Program-made: the position numbers and the translations under genes
DNA from: Vanilla planifolia
Lineage: Eukaryota; Streptophyta; Magnoliopsida; Asparagales; Orchidaceae
Assembly: GCA_023846275.1 (NCBI GenBank)
Contig: CM043871.1
Location: 28,054,569-28,118,568 of the forward strand
Direction: 5' to 3'
DNA length: 64,000 nucleotides
Notes under the pieces: generated by a model
Told to the model about the DNA's origin: nothing
The model's input: the letters and a program-made list of their open reading frames with translations, nothing else
Database searches by the model: none
Shown here: in pieces, positions 1-13,379 of the stretch
Layout: each line of letters starts with the position of its first letter
How positions within the stretch are numbered: the first letter of the stretch is position 1

Positions 1-1445
1 TAACCATTTTATTGAATTGATTCTCAAATAACCCAATTAATAACACTAATATCTAAAGCTTTAAAACCACAAATATTTAATCTTTCCCAACCCTCACTAA
101 TCAAATTTAATATAGAATCATCTCAAATGATTACTGTAAGAAAAAAAATAAATAGATACTCTCCATGCATACTTTTCATAGTCAAGATTAAATAAAGAAT
201 TAAATTCTCAAGTTCTTTTAGTATCAATAATAATTTGCATGTCACCCATAAAATCATTTAGCAGTAAGAAATAACTAATAAATTAATACAAATTCCTAAA
301 TCATATATAATCATTATAGGACAATAGTCATACCGATATTACAAGTAATCCACAATCATAAATTAATTTTGATATATAACCAACATTCTTGTGTCAACTT
401 TATAAGATAATTTTTTAAAAAAATAATTATTTTCATGTATCATTATGTTAAAATATTAAAAAATAATTTAATTATAATTCCATTTTAACTTGTTATGTTC
501 TTGCTTAATCATCCAAAAATCAAGATATTCACATAAGAGCTATTAAACACAACTTTAATATAAACGAAACCATCTTTAATTCTTTGATTTATTAATTATA
601 CTCTATTAATCTAATATTCATCATAAAATATATATATATAAACCCTAAAAATTGGGTTTTACAAATGAATACAAATTAATAATATTATTTAAAACTCTAT
701 TTGTTAAATTTATCATCAAAGCCTCATAATCAAGTCTAATAACAACATTTTAAAATCTTTTAAATCATTCAATTCTCAAAATAGATTGTTTGATTTATAA
801 AAATCACATTTTTCAAATTTAGACACCCAATGACTCGTCTTGAAACTAATCAAATTGTTTGATCAGTATATTTGATCATCTAATTAACACTATATTTTCA
901 ACCACTCGATTTTGTCTCAATCATACATTTTGATCAATTATAAAGAGTTTTTGTATAGTATCAATGGCAATTAAAACTCTCCAAAAACTCTATTAAATTT
1001 GATTTTAATCTCGAACCACACCAAAATAAAGGGAAGCTAAAACATATAATTTTGGTGGATCTATGAAAATCTTGTATTTCTCAAGAAATCAAATTGATTT
1101 GTTATCTTTTTATTTTATGATAAATGACATCCTCAAGTCTCATAGAAACTCTAAGGATATTTCTAACAATTCTTTTTTCTTTTTCTATTCTTAATTTCTT
1201 TATAATGATCTTTATTTCTTTAATTTCACTAAAACAAGCTTTATTCTACTCTCTCTCTCTCTCTCTCTCTAATAAGAAAATGATCTTATAATTTAAAAAA
1301 TTTGACTGTACTCCAAAAAGTTAGTAACACCATTGTATTACTAAATTTTGTTATCATTTTTTAGATCTTTCAATAATTTACTTAACTATAATCGGCATTC
1401 AAATGTATTAAAATAATACTCTGTCAAATTTACAAAAATTTACAC
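1..1445. other. AT-rich non-coding stretch
   Basis: No coding pattern or known element is visible on either strand. The only distinct object is a (CT)11 microsatellite at 1249-1270. Confidence 0.6.
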
Positions 1446-2400
1446 GAGAAGCTGCTGGAGTTGGCTCGTGGGGCATTGATTTTGTCTGCGAAGGAGATCC
1501 CAGGAGGCTGGGCGGCATTGAACCAGCGACAACTAGCTTCCACCAAGAAGAGGTTTTGCCAGTTGGAGAGCAGCTTCAGAGACCTTTCCAAAACAAGCAC
1601 TAATTACAAGTATTCCATTACAATTTACTTTCAAATATGGAATAATACAACAGAAAGGACTAATGCAAGCTATTCTCCATCAGCTTCAATAGGATCTTGT
1701 TGCACAAGCCTGACTTGAGACGATTATTTATAAATCATGTAGAACTCATCACAAATCCACTATATATTTTACCACAAAGTCATTTTCATCCCAATGTCCT
1801 TAGCAAAAATTAAAATCTTTTTTTATAATGCTTAAATACACTTTTTTAATGGAGTGACGAATATATTTTCCTCACAGTTTAGGGATTTAGGGATTGAACT
1901 CAGGAGAACTCCACGAAAATATAAAACACTAAAAACAGCCACACAGGAGACGCAATGAGGGCTACGGGTGGCCGTGTTTACAGGAGAAGCTGCTGGAGTT
2001 GGCTCGTAGGCCATTGATTTTGTCTGCGAAGGAGATGCCATGAGCCTGGGCGGCTTTGAACGAGCGACAACTAGCTTCCATCAAGAACAGGTTTTGCCAG
2101 TTGTAGAGATAATACAACAGAAAAGATTTATGCTGACTATTCTCCGTCTGCTTCTATAGCATCTTGTTGCACAAGCCTGACATGAGACGATTATTTATAA
2201 ATCATGTAGAACTCATCGCAAATCCACTATATATTTTACCACAAAGTCATTTTCATCCCAAATGTCTTAGCAAAAATTAAAATCTGTTTTTATAATGCTT
2301 AAATACACTTTTAATGGGGTGACGAATGTCTTTTCCTCACTGTTTTGGATTTTGGAATTGAAGTCAAGAGAGTTCCACCAAAATGTAAGACACTAAAAAT
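1446..2400 (+). repeat. Tandem duplication of an exon-like segment
   Basis: Two direct copies start at 1446 and 1984 (offset 538). Each begins with the same GC-richer 120 bp, which reads in one frame as ELAR..LILSAKE.P..WAALN, then RQLAS.K.RFCQL, followed by a shared AT-rich tail that ends near 1937 and 2400. Copy 1 stays open to 1718 (MARGALILSAKE...); copy 2 has in-frame stops after AKEMP and after RFCQL. The first about 40 residues look like real protein, with conservative changes between copies, but I do not recognise the family. Copy 1 carries about 60 bp that copy 2 lacks. This could be a captured exon of a host gene duplicated in place, or part of an unknown repeat. Confidence 0.5.
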
Positions 2401-2424
2401 GAGTGGAATTAACAAAGTGAAGAC

Positions 2425-3122
2425 CTAGAGATAAAAATCTCAATATTAAAAATGTAAGATTGTCGACTGCATTATAACTTAATTGGTTACATCCATTTTT
2501 TACGTGTATATAAACATCAATCATTGTTTTTTGTAATTTAAGCTTTATTTTTTTTTATATAGCTGCCCTTTTTATCATATTCTTCTTTATATTTTTTTAA
2601 AAAAAAATTAAATAAAAAAGAATCTAATTTCTAACTTATTAGTCTAAAAAAAATTAGATCTTTCTAAACTTCTTTCAAATTGTGGGCATCTTATAAACAA
2701 CATCCAAATCTCGTGAAGTGTAAGTCCCTTGGCCCCAAATGCTCCAAATTTGTTATTAACTCTTATTATCATCAAATATCACAATCTGACGTCCACATTT
2801 TAGTTTCCCACACTTTGATTGATGCCGATCACTATAACTTGCTACCAGCCATCGATGTTTACCTATTATTGTTATCAATTGTTTTCAAGAAATATCCCTA
2901 TTCGTCACCTTTGCATGTTGTATTTTTATTATTATTATTCCTACAATTTGTTTTGCTAACAATCATTGTTGCTGCTCATCAATAGCCTCCCATGGTTGCC
3001 CACTGTCATTCATCTATTAATCACCATGGCTGCTGCACATTGTTGAACCAAGTATCAGACATTTGAATGACATTTTATTTATAAAAAATAATGACTCGTG
3101 AGTGAGTCAATCAAATAACATT
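2425..3122. other. Non-coding flank
   Basis: Open frames such as 2680-2985 have no recognisable motif and biased AT-rich composition. Nothing is identified here; it is the left flank of the copia element. Confidence 0.5.
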
Positions 3123-6031
3123 TGTTAGCATATTTTAAATACTTTTTAATATTTTAAATATTTGTTAGTATTTTTAAGAATTTAAATATTTAAATAATTT
3201 TAAATTCTAAGTTAGAAATAACTTTTCAAATTAGAAGCAACTATTTGGTAGGTCAGTTGCTTATAAAGCTTATAAAAACATGTAATCGTTGTTTTATGTG
3301 GTTATAAATCTTATAAGCATGAATGAAATAAAAGTCCATCACTTTTATCTTTTGCTTTTTAGGGTTTTCATGACCACTTCTAAATTTCTTCTAAATTCTC
3401 TAAAATACAAGTTTGTTGTTTGCAATTCGAGATCGATTTTATTTCACTTTATTTATAATAAAATGATATCAGAGCCTGAAGAAAAAGAAGATTGAATGCT
3501 GCAGTGTCGAAGGAAGAAGAGCAGAGGCATTTTTCAAAGGGTGTTTTTTATTTAAAATGTTTGATTCATTATGTTTGCTAGTCGTTGCTATGTTTGTTTT
3601 CGCAATCACATGACGAATTTTTAGAATTGCGGAATTAAGATGCACCATCTGATGGCGAACATTGGCAAGAAGGCATATTCAAAATCCTACATCAAAGAAG
3701 AAATACATAAATGTATAAAGCACATAACGGTGAAAAATACATATTCAAAATCCTACAATCCTAAAAAGAATAATACATATTAAAAATACATTTCATTGGG
3801 CACTATGAGGAGTCAAAAGCCTACAAACTTTATAATCTTTTAACCAAAAAGGCGTTTATTAGGTGTGATGTTGTGTTTGTAGAAGAAGATACTTGGAAGT
3901 GGAAGAAAGAGAAGGAAGATAAAACTATAACACTTGGGCAAGAAGAAGAAATTCAAAATCAACATACACATGACTTGAATTCTCCAACAAGCTCTCCCTC
4001 AAGAACAACTATTATGCAAAATCAGCACATCCTATTAACTCAAGCAAAAAGATGAAAATTCTACAAGAGATATATAAGCAAACTTTTGAGTATTCTAACT
4101 TATTTGGTTATTTTGCTGATAATCAACCCATTTTTTTAATTAAGTAATGTAGGATATAAATTGGTAAAAAGTTATATCTGAAGAAATAGCATCTATAAAA
4201 AAGAATAATACATGGGACCTAGTTGATCTCCCTTCTTAAAAGAAACTCATAGGAGTGAAATGGGTTTACAAGATCAAGCATAACGTAAATGGAATAGTGG
4301 TTAGATACAAGGCAAGACTAGTGGCAAAAGGCTTTAAGCAAAAATAAGGTATAGACTACAACGAGGTATTTGCTCTAGTTGCTCGATTTGATACAATGAA
4401 GTTGATTTTTGCACTTACTGCATATCATGGATGAAAGGTAAAAACTTGATGTTAAATCTATATTTTTGAATGAAATTTTAGAAGAAGAAGTTTATATTGA
4501 ACAACATGAAGGTACAAAATTGTCAATGATCCACATAAAATCTATCATTTGAAAAAAGTTTTATATGGATTGAAATAAGCACCAAGAGCATGGGATACCA
4601 AGATTGATGGATATATTCAACAACAAGGATTTTAAAAATGTCCATTTAAGCATGCAATTTACATTAAGACAACTCAAAATTATATTCTTATAGTTTGTCT
4701 TTATGTAGATGATGTGTCTTTATATAGAAAATCTTTTTGAATTATTTCAAAAATTCAAAGAACTATACAACATGAATTTGATATGATAGATAATTGTGAA
4801 ATATCATACTTCTTTAGTTTGGAAGTAACACAGATGACAAATGGAATCCAAATCTCTCAAAGAAGATACGCTATTGAACTTCTAAAGATGTTTAGAATGA
4901 AAGACTATAAATCAGTGGCCGCACCACTCGATGTGAGAATAAAAATAAGTAGAGAAAGAGAAGGAAAAGGCATTGACTCTATTTTGTTTAAAAGTCTTGT
5001 GGGTAGTCTTCGTTACCTCACTATCACAAGTCCTGATAGTCTATATTCTGTTGGACTCATTATTTAATATATGAAAAATCTAAAGGAAACACATTGGATG
5101 GTTGCAAAAAAATACTAAGATATATTAAAGGAACATTTGATTATGGTTTGTATTTCACTAACAAAAGTGGGACAGATTTATGTGCCTACTTTAACAGTGG
5201 CTGGGAAGCTAATATAAATGAGAGAAAGAGTAAATTAGTTATTATTTATTCTTAGGTTCATTAGCATTTATGGGGAGATTAACTAAACAAGATGTCCTTG
5301 CTCTTTTATCTTGTGAACCAGAGTATATTGTAGCTTTATCAGCAGTTTGTGAAGCAATTTAGTTGAGAAATTTATTACAGGAGTTACATCATCAACAAAA
5401 ATAGTCAAAAATTATCTTTATTGACAATATGTCAGTCATCAAATTAGCAAAAAAATCCAGTTCAAAATGGGAGAAGCAAGCATATCGAAACAATGTATCA
5501 TTTTCTTCGTGATCATGTCAATAAGGAGACTACAAGTCTGGTACATTGCAGTACTGAAGAATAAGTGACTGATATTTTCACTAAATAGCTTGAAGTGAAG
5601 AATTTTGAATAATTACGAATCAGTTAGGCTTAAAGATATTCAAGTTTAAGGGGGAGTAATTCTAACAAATTTTAAGTGTTTTTTTAGCACTTTTTAAGTA
5701 TTTGTTAGCATATTTTTAAATACTTATTAGTATTTTAAATATTTGTTAGCATTTTTAAGAATTTAAATATTTAAATAATTTTAAATTGTAAGTTAGGAAC
5801 AACTTTTCGAATTAGAAGCAATTATTTTGGAGGTTAGTTGCTTACAAAGTTTATAAAAACATGTAATCGTTGTTTTATGTGGTTATACATGAATGAAATA
5901 AAAGTTTATCACTTTTGTCTTCCCATTTTTTAAGATTTTTATAAATATTTTTAAATTTCTTTCAAATTTTCTCGAATACAAATACGTTGTTTGTAATTGG
6001 AGATCGATTTTATTTCATTTTATTTTATCAC
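3123..6031 (+). mobile_element. Ty1/copia retrotransposon fossil, LTR to LTR
   Basis: Two related direct repeats (about 3123-3462 and 5657-6031) are the LTRs. A primer-binding site TGATATCAGAGC at 3464-3475 matches the initiator tRNA-Met type used by plant copia elements, and a polypurine tract AAGGGGGAG lies at 5648-5656. Parts visible in order between them: the end of integrase (about 3790-3930, with VVFVEEDTWKW), reverse transcriptase (about 4170-5060, including [17 protein letters not shown] and YVDD) and RNase H (about 5080-5560, including LRYIKGT and SCEPEY). It is much shorter than a complete element, and clearly broken in roughly ten or more places. LTR divergence suggests an old insertion. 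No clear target duplication was found; the start of the left LTR is uncertain. Confidence 0.85.
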
Positions 6032-6687
6032 AAGCTGCATTGCGCCTTTTACCTGCACCATATCCATTACTAACGAGAACCACGCCAGCAACACCAAGAG
6101 TGCTCTTGCCGACCTTGTTGCCCACTCTGCAGAAACGGGTTTTGCCAAATCCCACATCAATGGCGATGTAGGGGTTTTCGCCCTCGCCCAGTGTCGCGGA
6201 GACATTAGTGGCCAAGCTTGCAAAAGCTGCGTCACCAGCGCGGCCAAGATGCTAGGACAGTACTGTGCAAACTTTGCGGATGCGTTCATATGGTATGATC
6301 GCTGAGTCATTCTCTAAGCGAAGCAAAACTTCTTCGGGAATTGGGAAGTTGACGCAAACTTTATTTTTAAGGCAAGCCTTGAAGCTGCACCGAACCCATC
6401 GACGTTTGGTGGTGTAGTGTCACGGCAGGCTTAGAAAGTGTGGAACATGGCCGAGCACTCTGAACATACTATTTGCGAAGATAACCCAGCCCGTTAAGGA
6501 GATCAAGGGGCTAGATATCAATATGATGGCTCAATGCACGCAAGATCTGACGGCGTACAAATGCGCCGAGTGCTTAGACTGGCTTCGCGAGGCCATGCTC
6601 ACTAACAGTCAGGGCAAAAAGTGGCGTCAGCTCCCCCACACCAGCTGCATCATTCGATGTGGCACTAAGGTTTCTTCGCCAAAATAA
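6032..6687 (+). pseudogene. Cysteine-rich repeat secretory protein (DUF26/Gnk2) pseudogene
   Basis: Two DUF26 (Gnk2, stress-antifungal) domains can be read. The first runs from about 6090 and holds the C-X8-C-X2-C signature (QCRGDISGQACKSC, 6190-6231), then QYCANFADAFIWYD. The second has its own C-X8-C-X2-C signature (QCTQDLTAYKCAEC, near 6532-6573) and ends HTSCIIRCGT before a stop at 6685-6687. Proteins with two such domains are secreted plant apoplastic proteins or receptor-kinase ectodomains; some bind mannose and are antifungal. This copy is dead: a TGA stands where the Cys after IWYDR is expected, a TAA where the following Tyr is expected, two more stops follow in domain 2, and the frame shifts before the second signature. 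No signal peptide is present: the homologous sequence begins at the copia LTR. No kinase domain follows. Confidence 0.85.
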
Positions 6688-6699
6688 GTCCAATTCTTA

Positions 6700-8197
6700 C
6701 ATAGGTCAACATCATGGCAATGGCTATGCTTATTTACCACTTCTATTCGTAAATAAATTCACTTTTTGCATAAATGCATTTGTAATGTCGCGAGACATAT
6801 CAAGTTATTAAATTTACATGTCATTGTTTGAGTGATAATTATCATCATTGAACCACAATTCTTATTTTTAACTAAGAAAAACTTAATTGTTTTCAAAGAA
6901 AATTGTTTTACAAAAAAATGTTAGGAAACTTATTCAAACAAATCCAACTTCTCAAATAAATTTCATAAACTCTTGAAAATTCAAATAATGATTGGCCACA
7001 AAAAGAAGAAAAAAATGTTACATTAATAAATCTTCTGCAGCTAAGCCAATATTTTAAAATAAAATAATAGATTTGTTCTTCACAATTCATGAGGACGTTA
7101 TAAAATAAAGCTTTATCAAGAAAAATAATTATAGAGGATGTAAGATTTTTGGGTATTATTCACAATGGTATTTAGAAGGAATGTAAATGTAGTTTTGAAA
7201 TAAACAAATGACATAAGCCAATGATCAATGTGATGATCATAATAAGAAGTTCACTCAATTGCTTATTTATTAAATCAATGGTGATATCAAAACATAATGA
7301 ATTTTATTAGAAAAAAATAAAAGGTAATAGTTAGTTTATTATTAGTTTATATTTAAACAACATTTTTATAATCTGGGATGAAATATATTTTTTAAAAAAT
7401 TAGTAAGTATACCTAATATGCATTTTTAAATAGTGAACTTATTATTGTTTATACTAAAAGATTATAGAACTATTAATTTTTAAAACAATTGTGTAATAAT
7501 TTGAAATAAGTAAATATTTAAAGAGTTTTAGATGATTCGATAAACAAGTAATGTTATAATTACTCCTAACAATGTAAGGCCAGGTTTATACAATGTAACA
7601 ACATTTTATTATATGACAAATAGATAAACACTCTTAAGAGACGATCCATAAAGATCTAAAAATTTTTCAATAGAGCTATTAAACATAATAATTTACAAGA
7701 ACCAATAACCAAAAAGCTTCAAAGAACAATTGTTGAAAAACCTTAGTGCTTTTACATGTAAAGTATATGCAACATTCACATAAGACCATTGCATAAACGA
7801 GTGGCATAATAAATATATGAATGAAAATTTTTTACCAATCTCTACTTGAATGAAATGAGTGAAAAATTAAAGAACTTGCAATTTTAGAAAAGGAATCATG
7901 AGAATTTTGAAATGTCGAAGCAAGGTTTGCTTTATTTGAAAATTTTTTATTAAGTTCTTCTAGAAGGGTTAATTATAATATTTCTAGGCATAGAACTTTC
8001 ATAAAATTGATTAAAGTAATTCCAATGGTTAGACAACAAGTCTTTTTTTATTTCCTCAAAAAACTATACTAGCCATGACATGTCTACACTTTATTGCATA
8101 TTATATGATTAATCGGATCATATGGTACGATGAATACACAATAAACTATTCAAATAACACAATAAAAATATACCATATTGTACAAAAGTTTTAGTTT
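6700..8197. other. AT-rich non-coding stretch
   Basis: No coding pattern or recognisable element seen. The minus frame at 6908-7090 is short and has no motif. Confidence 0.5.
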
Positions 8198-8540
8198 TTT
8201 CATTCTCATAATATTCTTAGCTCAAGAACTAATAGTATTATAGGATAAGCATATATTATATTATATGAAATTCTTAGGTTTCTCTTTTTCATAATACCTT
8301 CAACTCAAAAATTGATCATATTATATAATAATTATATATTATACTATATAAAATTCTATAATTTTTATTTCACTCAACATGCTTAACCTAATGATAAGTC
8401 ATACATGTATAATGAGAAAATGTCATACTATATAAAATTTTTTGATATTTTTTCTCTTACCATACTTAGCCCAACAGTAAGTTGTATCGTAAAATTATAG
8501 TTATTATACCAAATGAATAAATTGAGATTTCTAATTTAAG
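8198..8540. repeat. Tandem array, about 83-bp unit
   Basis: Four diverged units are phased by the anchors CTTAGCTCAAG (8216), CTTCAACTCAA (8298), CTTAACCTAATG (8382) and CTTAGCCCAAC (8465), with spacings of 82, 84 and 83 bp. Each unit also carries a TATTATACTATATAAAATT-like block and ends in TTTTCTCATAATA-like sequence. A weaker unit may precede it (from about 8115). No coding potential. Confidence 0.7.
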
Positions 8541-9189
8541 CTTTTGTAACACACTCTGATCAATAGTATTCTATGAATATGAATTAGTTGTACTATTTAA
8601 TTAGTCTATCATACTATATATATATAATTTTTGCCAATTTAAATTTTAATTACTCTTTTACTATCTCTTACTTAATCAAGTATTAAAAGATAATATTATC
8701 ATTACAAAGCTACTAGAGTTTTATGAAAATCTATCATTTTTAAATAAAATTTCTTTGTTATACAAGATTATTTGTAAAAATTGTATGATCCTAAGTGTCA
8801 TATATATAATAACATAAGTTTTAATATTTTAACTCACTCATGTTAAAGAAAATATGATTATTTAGTAACTATACCATCAAGAGCAAGGTTAATTCATGGT
8901 TCATCACTTACAAAGTGCAACATCTTTGACTTTGTCTCATGGTGAGATATAATACCAAAACACCCAATATAACTATCATTTTTATATCTTCATGAGACAA
9001 TAAAGTAAACTAGTATATTAGTAAATTTTAATATATGATTTTGTTATTATTAAACTCTCACTTAAGATCATAGGGTTAATATCTCCTTTTTGATTAAAAC
9101 AAAACCAACACTACAAGTATATATTGATATATGATATAATAATCAAATGATCATTAAAATATATACAAATGATGAAGTACATAATAACT
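8541..9189. other. AT-rich flank of minus-strand copia
   Basis: This is where the 3' LTR of the neighbouring minus-strand element should lie, given its polypurine-like tract at 9191-9198. I could not define LTR limits. Otherwise nothing is recognised. Confidence 0.35.
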
Positions 9190-12100
9190 ATTCCCCCTGA
9201 ATCTAAGCTCTTTTAAAATGATAACATGTATAACTATATATCATCTTTTTTTATTATCATTCAAATAATAATTCATTTAAAGGAGTTACTAACTCTAATT
9301 TCATCTTACTTTTAACAAATATTTTTGATAGTAAGGGTTTAATAAATATAACAATCAATTGAAAACTTAGAATGACAAAAATCAATGAAACAATCTTAAG
9401 ATTTGTTTGTTCCTAAATCAAGAGAAAGTGGTGTAAATAGAGCTAATAAGTTTTGCTTCTAATCAACTCAAGAGATAAGAGAGAGACCAAAAAATTGACA
9501 AGTGCTTGAAGTACTTTTTGTTTTAGTTCGACTACCTATAAAACCAATATCAAAGTAAGGACTTAGATTAAATCTTGGCTCACTCTTGTGGCACTAAAGA
9601 TCTAAGGTATATGTCTCAACAAGATATTTAAATATATGTATTATAACATACAAGTGAGATTCTTTGAGATTAAATTAAAAAAAGATATAACAAAAAAACC
9701 TATAATTTCTCTAGACAACTTTACATCAACAAGTTTTTCGTTTTCATTCTTATTAAGTGATATAGTTATTAACATGAGAGTTTTTTAGTTTTTAAACTCT
9801 TAAATACAAACATTTATAGTGATTCTGTATATATTTAATTTTAGCTAAGAAATTTCTATTTTTTACTTACTTATAATCTAAGAAAGAAATTTAATTCTTC
9901 CAAAAAACTTATCTCAAACTCATTTTCATAAGATCTGTCAATTTTTATAAAGCCCATCATTAGTTAAAAACAAACTATGTTGTCAATATAAATTTGATAA
10001 ACTAATTAGCCTTTATTAGTATTTTTAATTGAAAGTGTAGTGTCAATTCTACCCATAACATTTTGAGAAAAAAAACTATGCAATTTATCATACCAAATCC
10101 TTAGGATTTCTTTTAACTTATACAAAGATTTTTTAATTTATAAGCATGATCTAGCATGTCATGGATTTCAAAACTGAGAGATGTTTTGCATAGACCTCTT
10201 CATTTATATAACCATTTAAAAAATACTATTTACTTTCATTTGATATATTTTAAAGTTTTTATAATAAGCATAAGATAATATTATGGGTTGAAACAACATA
10301 ATGGCTTCCAATCTAGCAATGGGCAAAATTATTTCTTCAATATTATTCCTTTTATTTGACTATATCTTGTGGATATCGTAATCATCTAACTTCTTCTTAG
10401 ATATCCACTTAGTTAAAATTACTACATGCTTAAGAGGCATTGGGGTTAACTCTTAAACTTCATTCCTCTCAAATTAGCTTATCTTCTCATTCATGGTTGA
10501 TAACCAAAGTTCATCATGCAAATATTTTCAACAAATTTTGATTCGTAGCAAGGTACAAATGCTAAATGGTTGAGTTAACTCTAGTTCTAACTGCTTTCTC
10601 CATGTTTGATATTTCTTCTTTAAGATGGTTCCATTCTCTATGAATTTGATTCTTTATTAATTCTTGAGATACTCTTTGTCTTGTTTATGTGTAATATTAT
10701 CACCAATATTTAGTTTTTTAGACTCACTATATTCTTCAATGGTTCTTATATTATGTCTAATGAGAGGAGCCCATCCAAGGTTACATGAATTGATTCTTTT
10801 ACTAACTAGGTTTTCTTATTTTATACCTTATATGATCTACCATTGAGTAAATATCTTAAGAAATGCCATCAACTATTTTTGCATACAACTTACTTAATTC
10901 ATCATTTCCATTATTAAGAATTCAACATTTAACAACAAAATATATGTTAATAAGTTATCTTAGGTTTATTAGTGCATAATAGTTCATAAGGTCTAATTTT
11001 CAAGATTGAACTAGCAAATATATAATTCATAATATAGCAAACTATTTAACAGCTTCAACCCAAAAATACTTAAGCATCCTATAGTCATTAAGTATTTTCC
11101 TAACCATATCAACTAATATTCTATGTTTTCCTTCAATAATTTTATTTTGTTGTGATTTCCTATATGATAATAAAAATATAAGTTAACTTATACTTACTAT
11201 AATAATCTATGAATGGTTCATTCTCAAATTATCTATCATGATAAATTGTAATAGGGACTATTGTCACATCCTATTTATTTTATATTTTTGTGATCAAATT
11301 TACAAAGTGCTCAAAAGAATCACTCTTTTTCCTAAGAAATAAAACTCATGTGTATTTAGAATAAGCATCTATTATTAAAAATCCATATTTTTACTGTAAA
11401 CTATGAGTATGCCCAAAAATCTAAACAAAGTGTCTTTATTAGTTTTCTAATGGAAATATTCTTTTTTGGTTTGAGGAAGACTTTGGTTTGCTTATCCATT
11501 TTGTATGGATCACATGTGTGTTCATCATTCATTGTAAATTGAGTAAACTCATAAGTTATATCTAATTATTTTCTTTACAGTTGTTACTAGGATGACATAA
11601 CATTTTAAGCCAATGGTAAGCATTATTGGCTTGAGACATAAGGTATTTAATACAATTGTCTTCTACATTTCTTAAGTCCAACATATAAGTATTATTTCTT
11701 GAAAAGGCTATAACCAAGTGTTCATAATTTCTAGAAATAATGAAATTTTTTTATAAAATATTTTTATTAAAACAATAATGGAGCAACTTTTAAACTCTTC
11801 AAATAGAAGACCAATTAAAATGATATTTTTGTTTCATAGATAAAACTAAGATATATCCTTTACATGTAATACTTTCTAATAAGAAAATCTTTTTTAAAAA
11901 AAGATAACTTAGAAGTGATTTAAATAAAACCATTAATTTGCAAATCAATTAACTTATGAAACACATCAAAAAAGTGGAGATCAATTCAATAACTTGAATA
12001 TTTGAATCATAATTATCTTATAACACAAATAAGAGCAAATATCATCACATTAATGTCCATTACATGTCTAATCTTTATCACATAGACTTATTGACGCCAT

Positions 12101-12250
12101 TCTCACAAAACAAAATTAAATGTGGATTGTTCTTTAGATTCACCAAAATGATCTAGCATCATCCTCCCTTGTAGCCCCATATAATACTTCATTTTGACCT
12201 AAAAATGTTTGGCCAAAAGTGACATGAGCAATCCAACACTAACTTAGTGT
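9190..12250 (-). mobile_element. Ty1/copia pol fossil, minus strand
   Basis: Read on the minus strand, parts in order from high to low coordinates: pre-integrase region (about 11550-11750, with NCIKYLMSQANNAYHWL and a Cys motif before DKQTKVFLKPKK), integrase core and end (about 10900-11520, including KYFWVEAVK), then reverse transcriptase (about 10060-10620, with FERNEV.ELTPMPLKHV, ARLEAI and KSLYKLKE). A polypurine-like tract (AGGGGGAA) lies at 9191-9198. Motif wording fits the SIRE/Tork side of plant copia. No gag or LTR pair could be defined, and many breaks indicate great age. Confidence 0.75.
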
Positions 12251-12259
12251 AAAAATATA

Positions 12260-13379
12260 TATACAATATACAATGAAACACATTATTCGGTAGTCACATG
12301 CATGGTCATTAAAAACACTACAATTAAAAAAAGTACATAATAATAAAAAATAAATAATAAAGTAAATTTTTCATATGAAAACTTATCCATTTCTCTTTTA
12401 TTAATTTGTAACTTCTCATATTCTTTCTCTTATTTTGTTAAGAATTAGCTTAAGAAAAAGTTATATCATCAATGATAAGTCATATTTAAGAACTATTATT
12501 TTAGCATAAACAATGCACGTGATTGGCTCCTTTAGCTCATCTCTAAAATATATTATTCTAGAATATTAGTCAACATTTTAAGAAACAAAAAATATCCTTT
12601 TATCTTTAACATTTCCTTTCTTTTCACCAAATCTTTTTTTCATTTTCTTTTTCATGTGGTTATACTTTGAAAATCAATATTATATCTCTCTTGTTTTGTC
12701 TTTTCTTTTCATGAGTTTGAATATGTAAGCCGACATTAGTATGAAGGATTAACTTATAAAAAAATACTAACTTATCATGTTGAATAATCATAACAGCATA
12801 ACATATATGCAAACATTTCAATTGGTAAAGGAATTTATCCACTTTCATTTAAAATATTTCAAAGTCTTCACAATGCTCAAACCAATTAGCATTAAATCAT
12901 TTACAACCATGGAAATAGAAAATCTATACAAGCATCTTTAATTTTTGTCAAGAAACAAAATTATTTTATGACCTCTAACTTACAAGCATCAACAACAAAT
13001 ATATACATATTGAACAAGTTTGTTTACATTGTGTTTTTCATAATTCATTGATCACACCATAGTTTGCATCTTTGCATAACTCTCTTGGACACACCTTCTC
13101 TTGCTCTTTTCTTCCTTCTAAAACTCATTGCCAAGTATTAAACCTCTCAATTTTTCAAAAACTTCTCTCATTCTCATGATTTTTTATGTTCTTAGTCTTT
13201 CAAATACCTCCAATAGTTGCATCCCTTCATGTGAATACCTTTTTACATTTGAACTTTTGATTTCCAAGGCTTTCACAATTATAAAACTTGCATCCAAGTC
13301 AATTTCTTGGTTATTCACCTCTTTGGGTTTTAAAAATTTGTTAATTTTTTTACTAATCATTCAAGTATGATCACTCTAA
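12260..13379. other. Non-coding stretch
   Basis: Upstream (minus-strand sense) flank of the copia fossil. Short frames at 12660-12848 and 13128-13370 show no domain. Nothing identified. Confidence 0.45.

Noticed and set aside
2680-2985. 101-codon plus-strand frame
   Set aside because: AT-driven hydrophobic text rich in Leu/Val/Phe with no signal-peptide structure or known motif.
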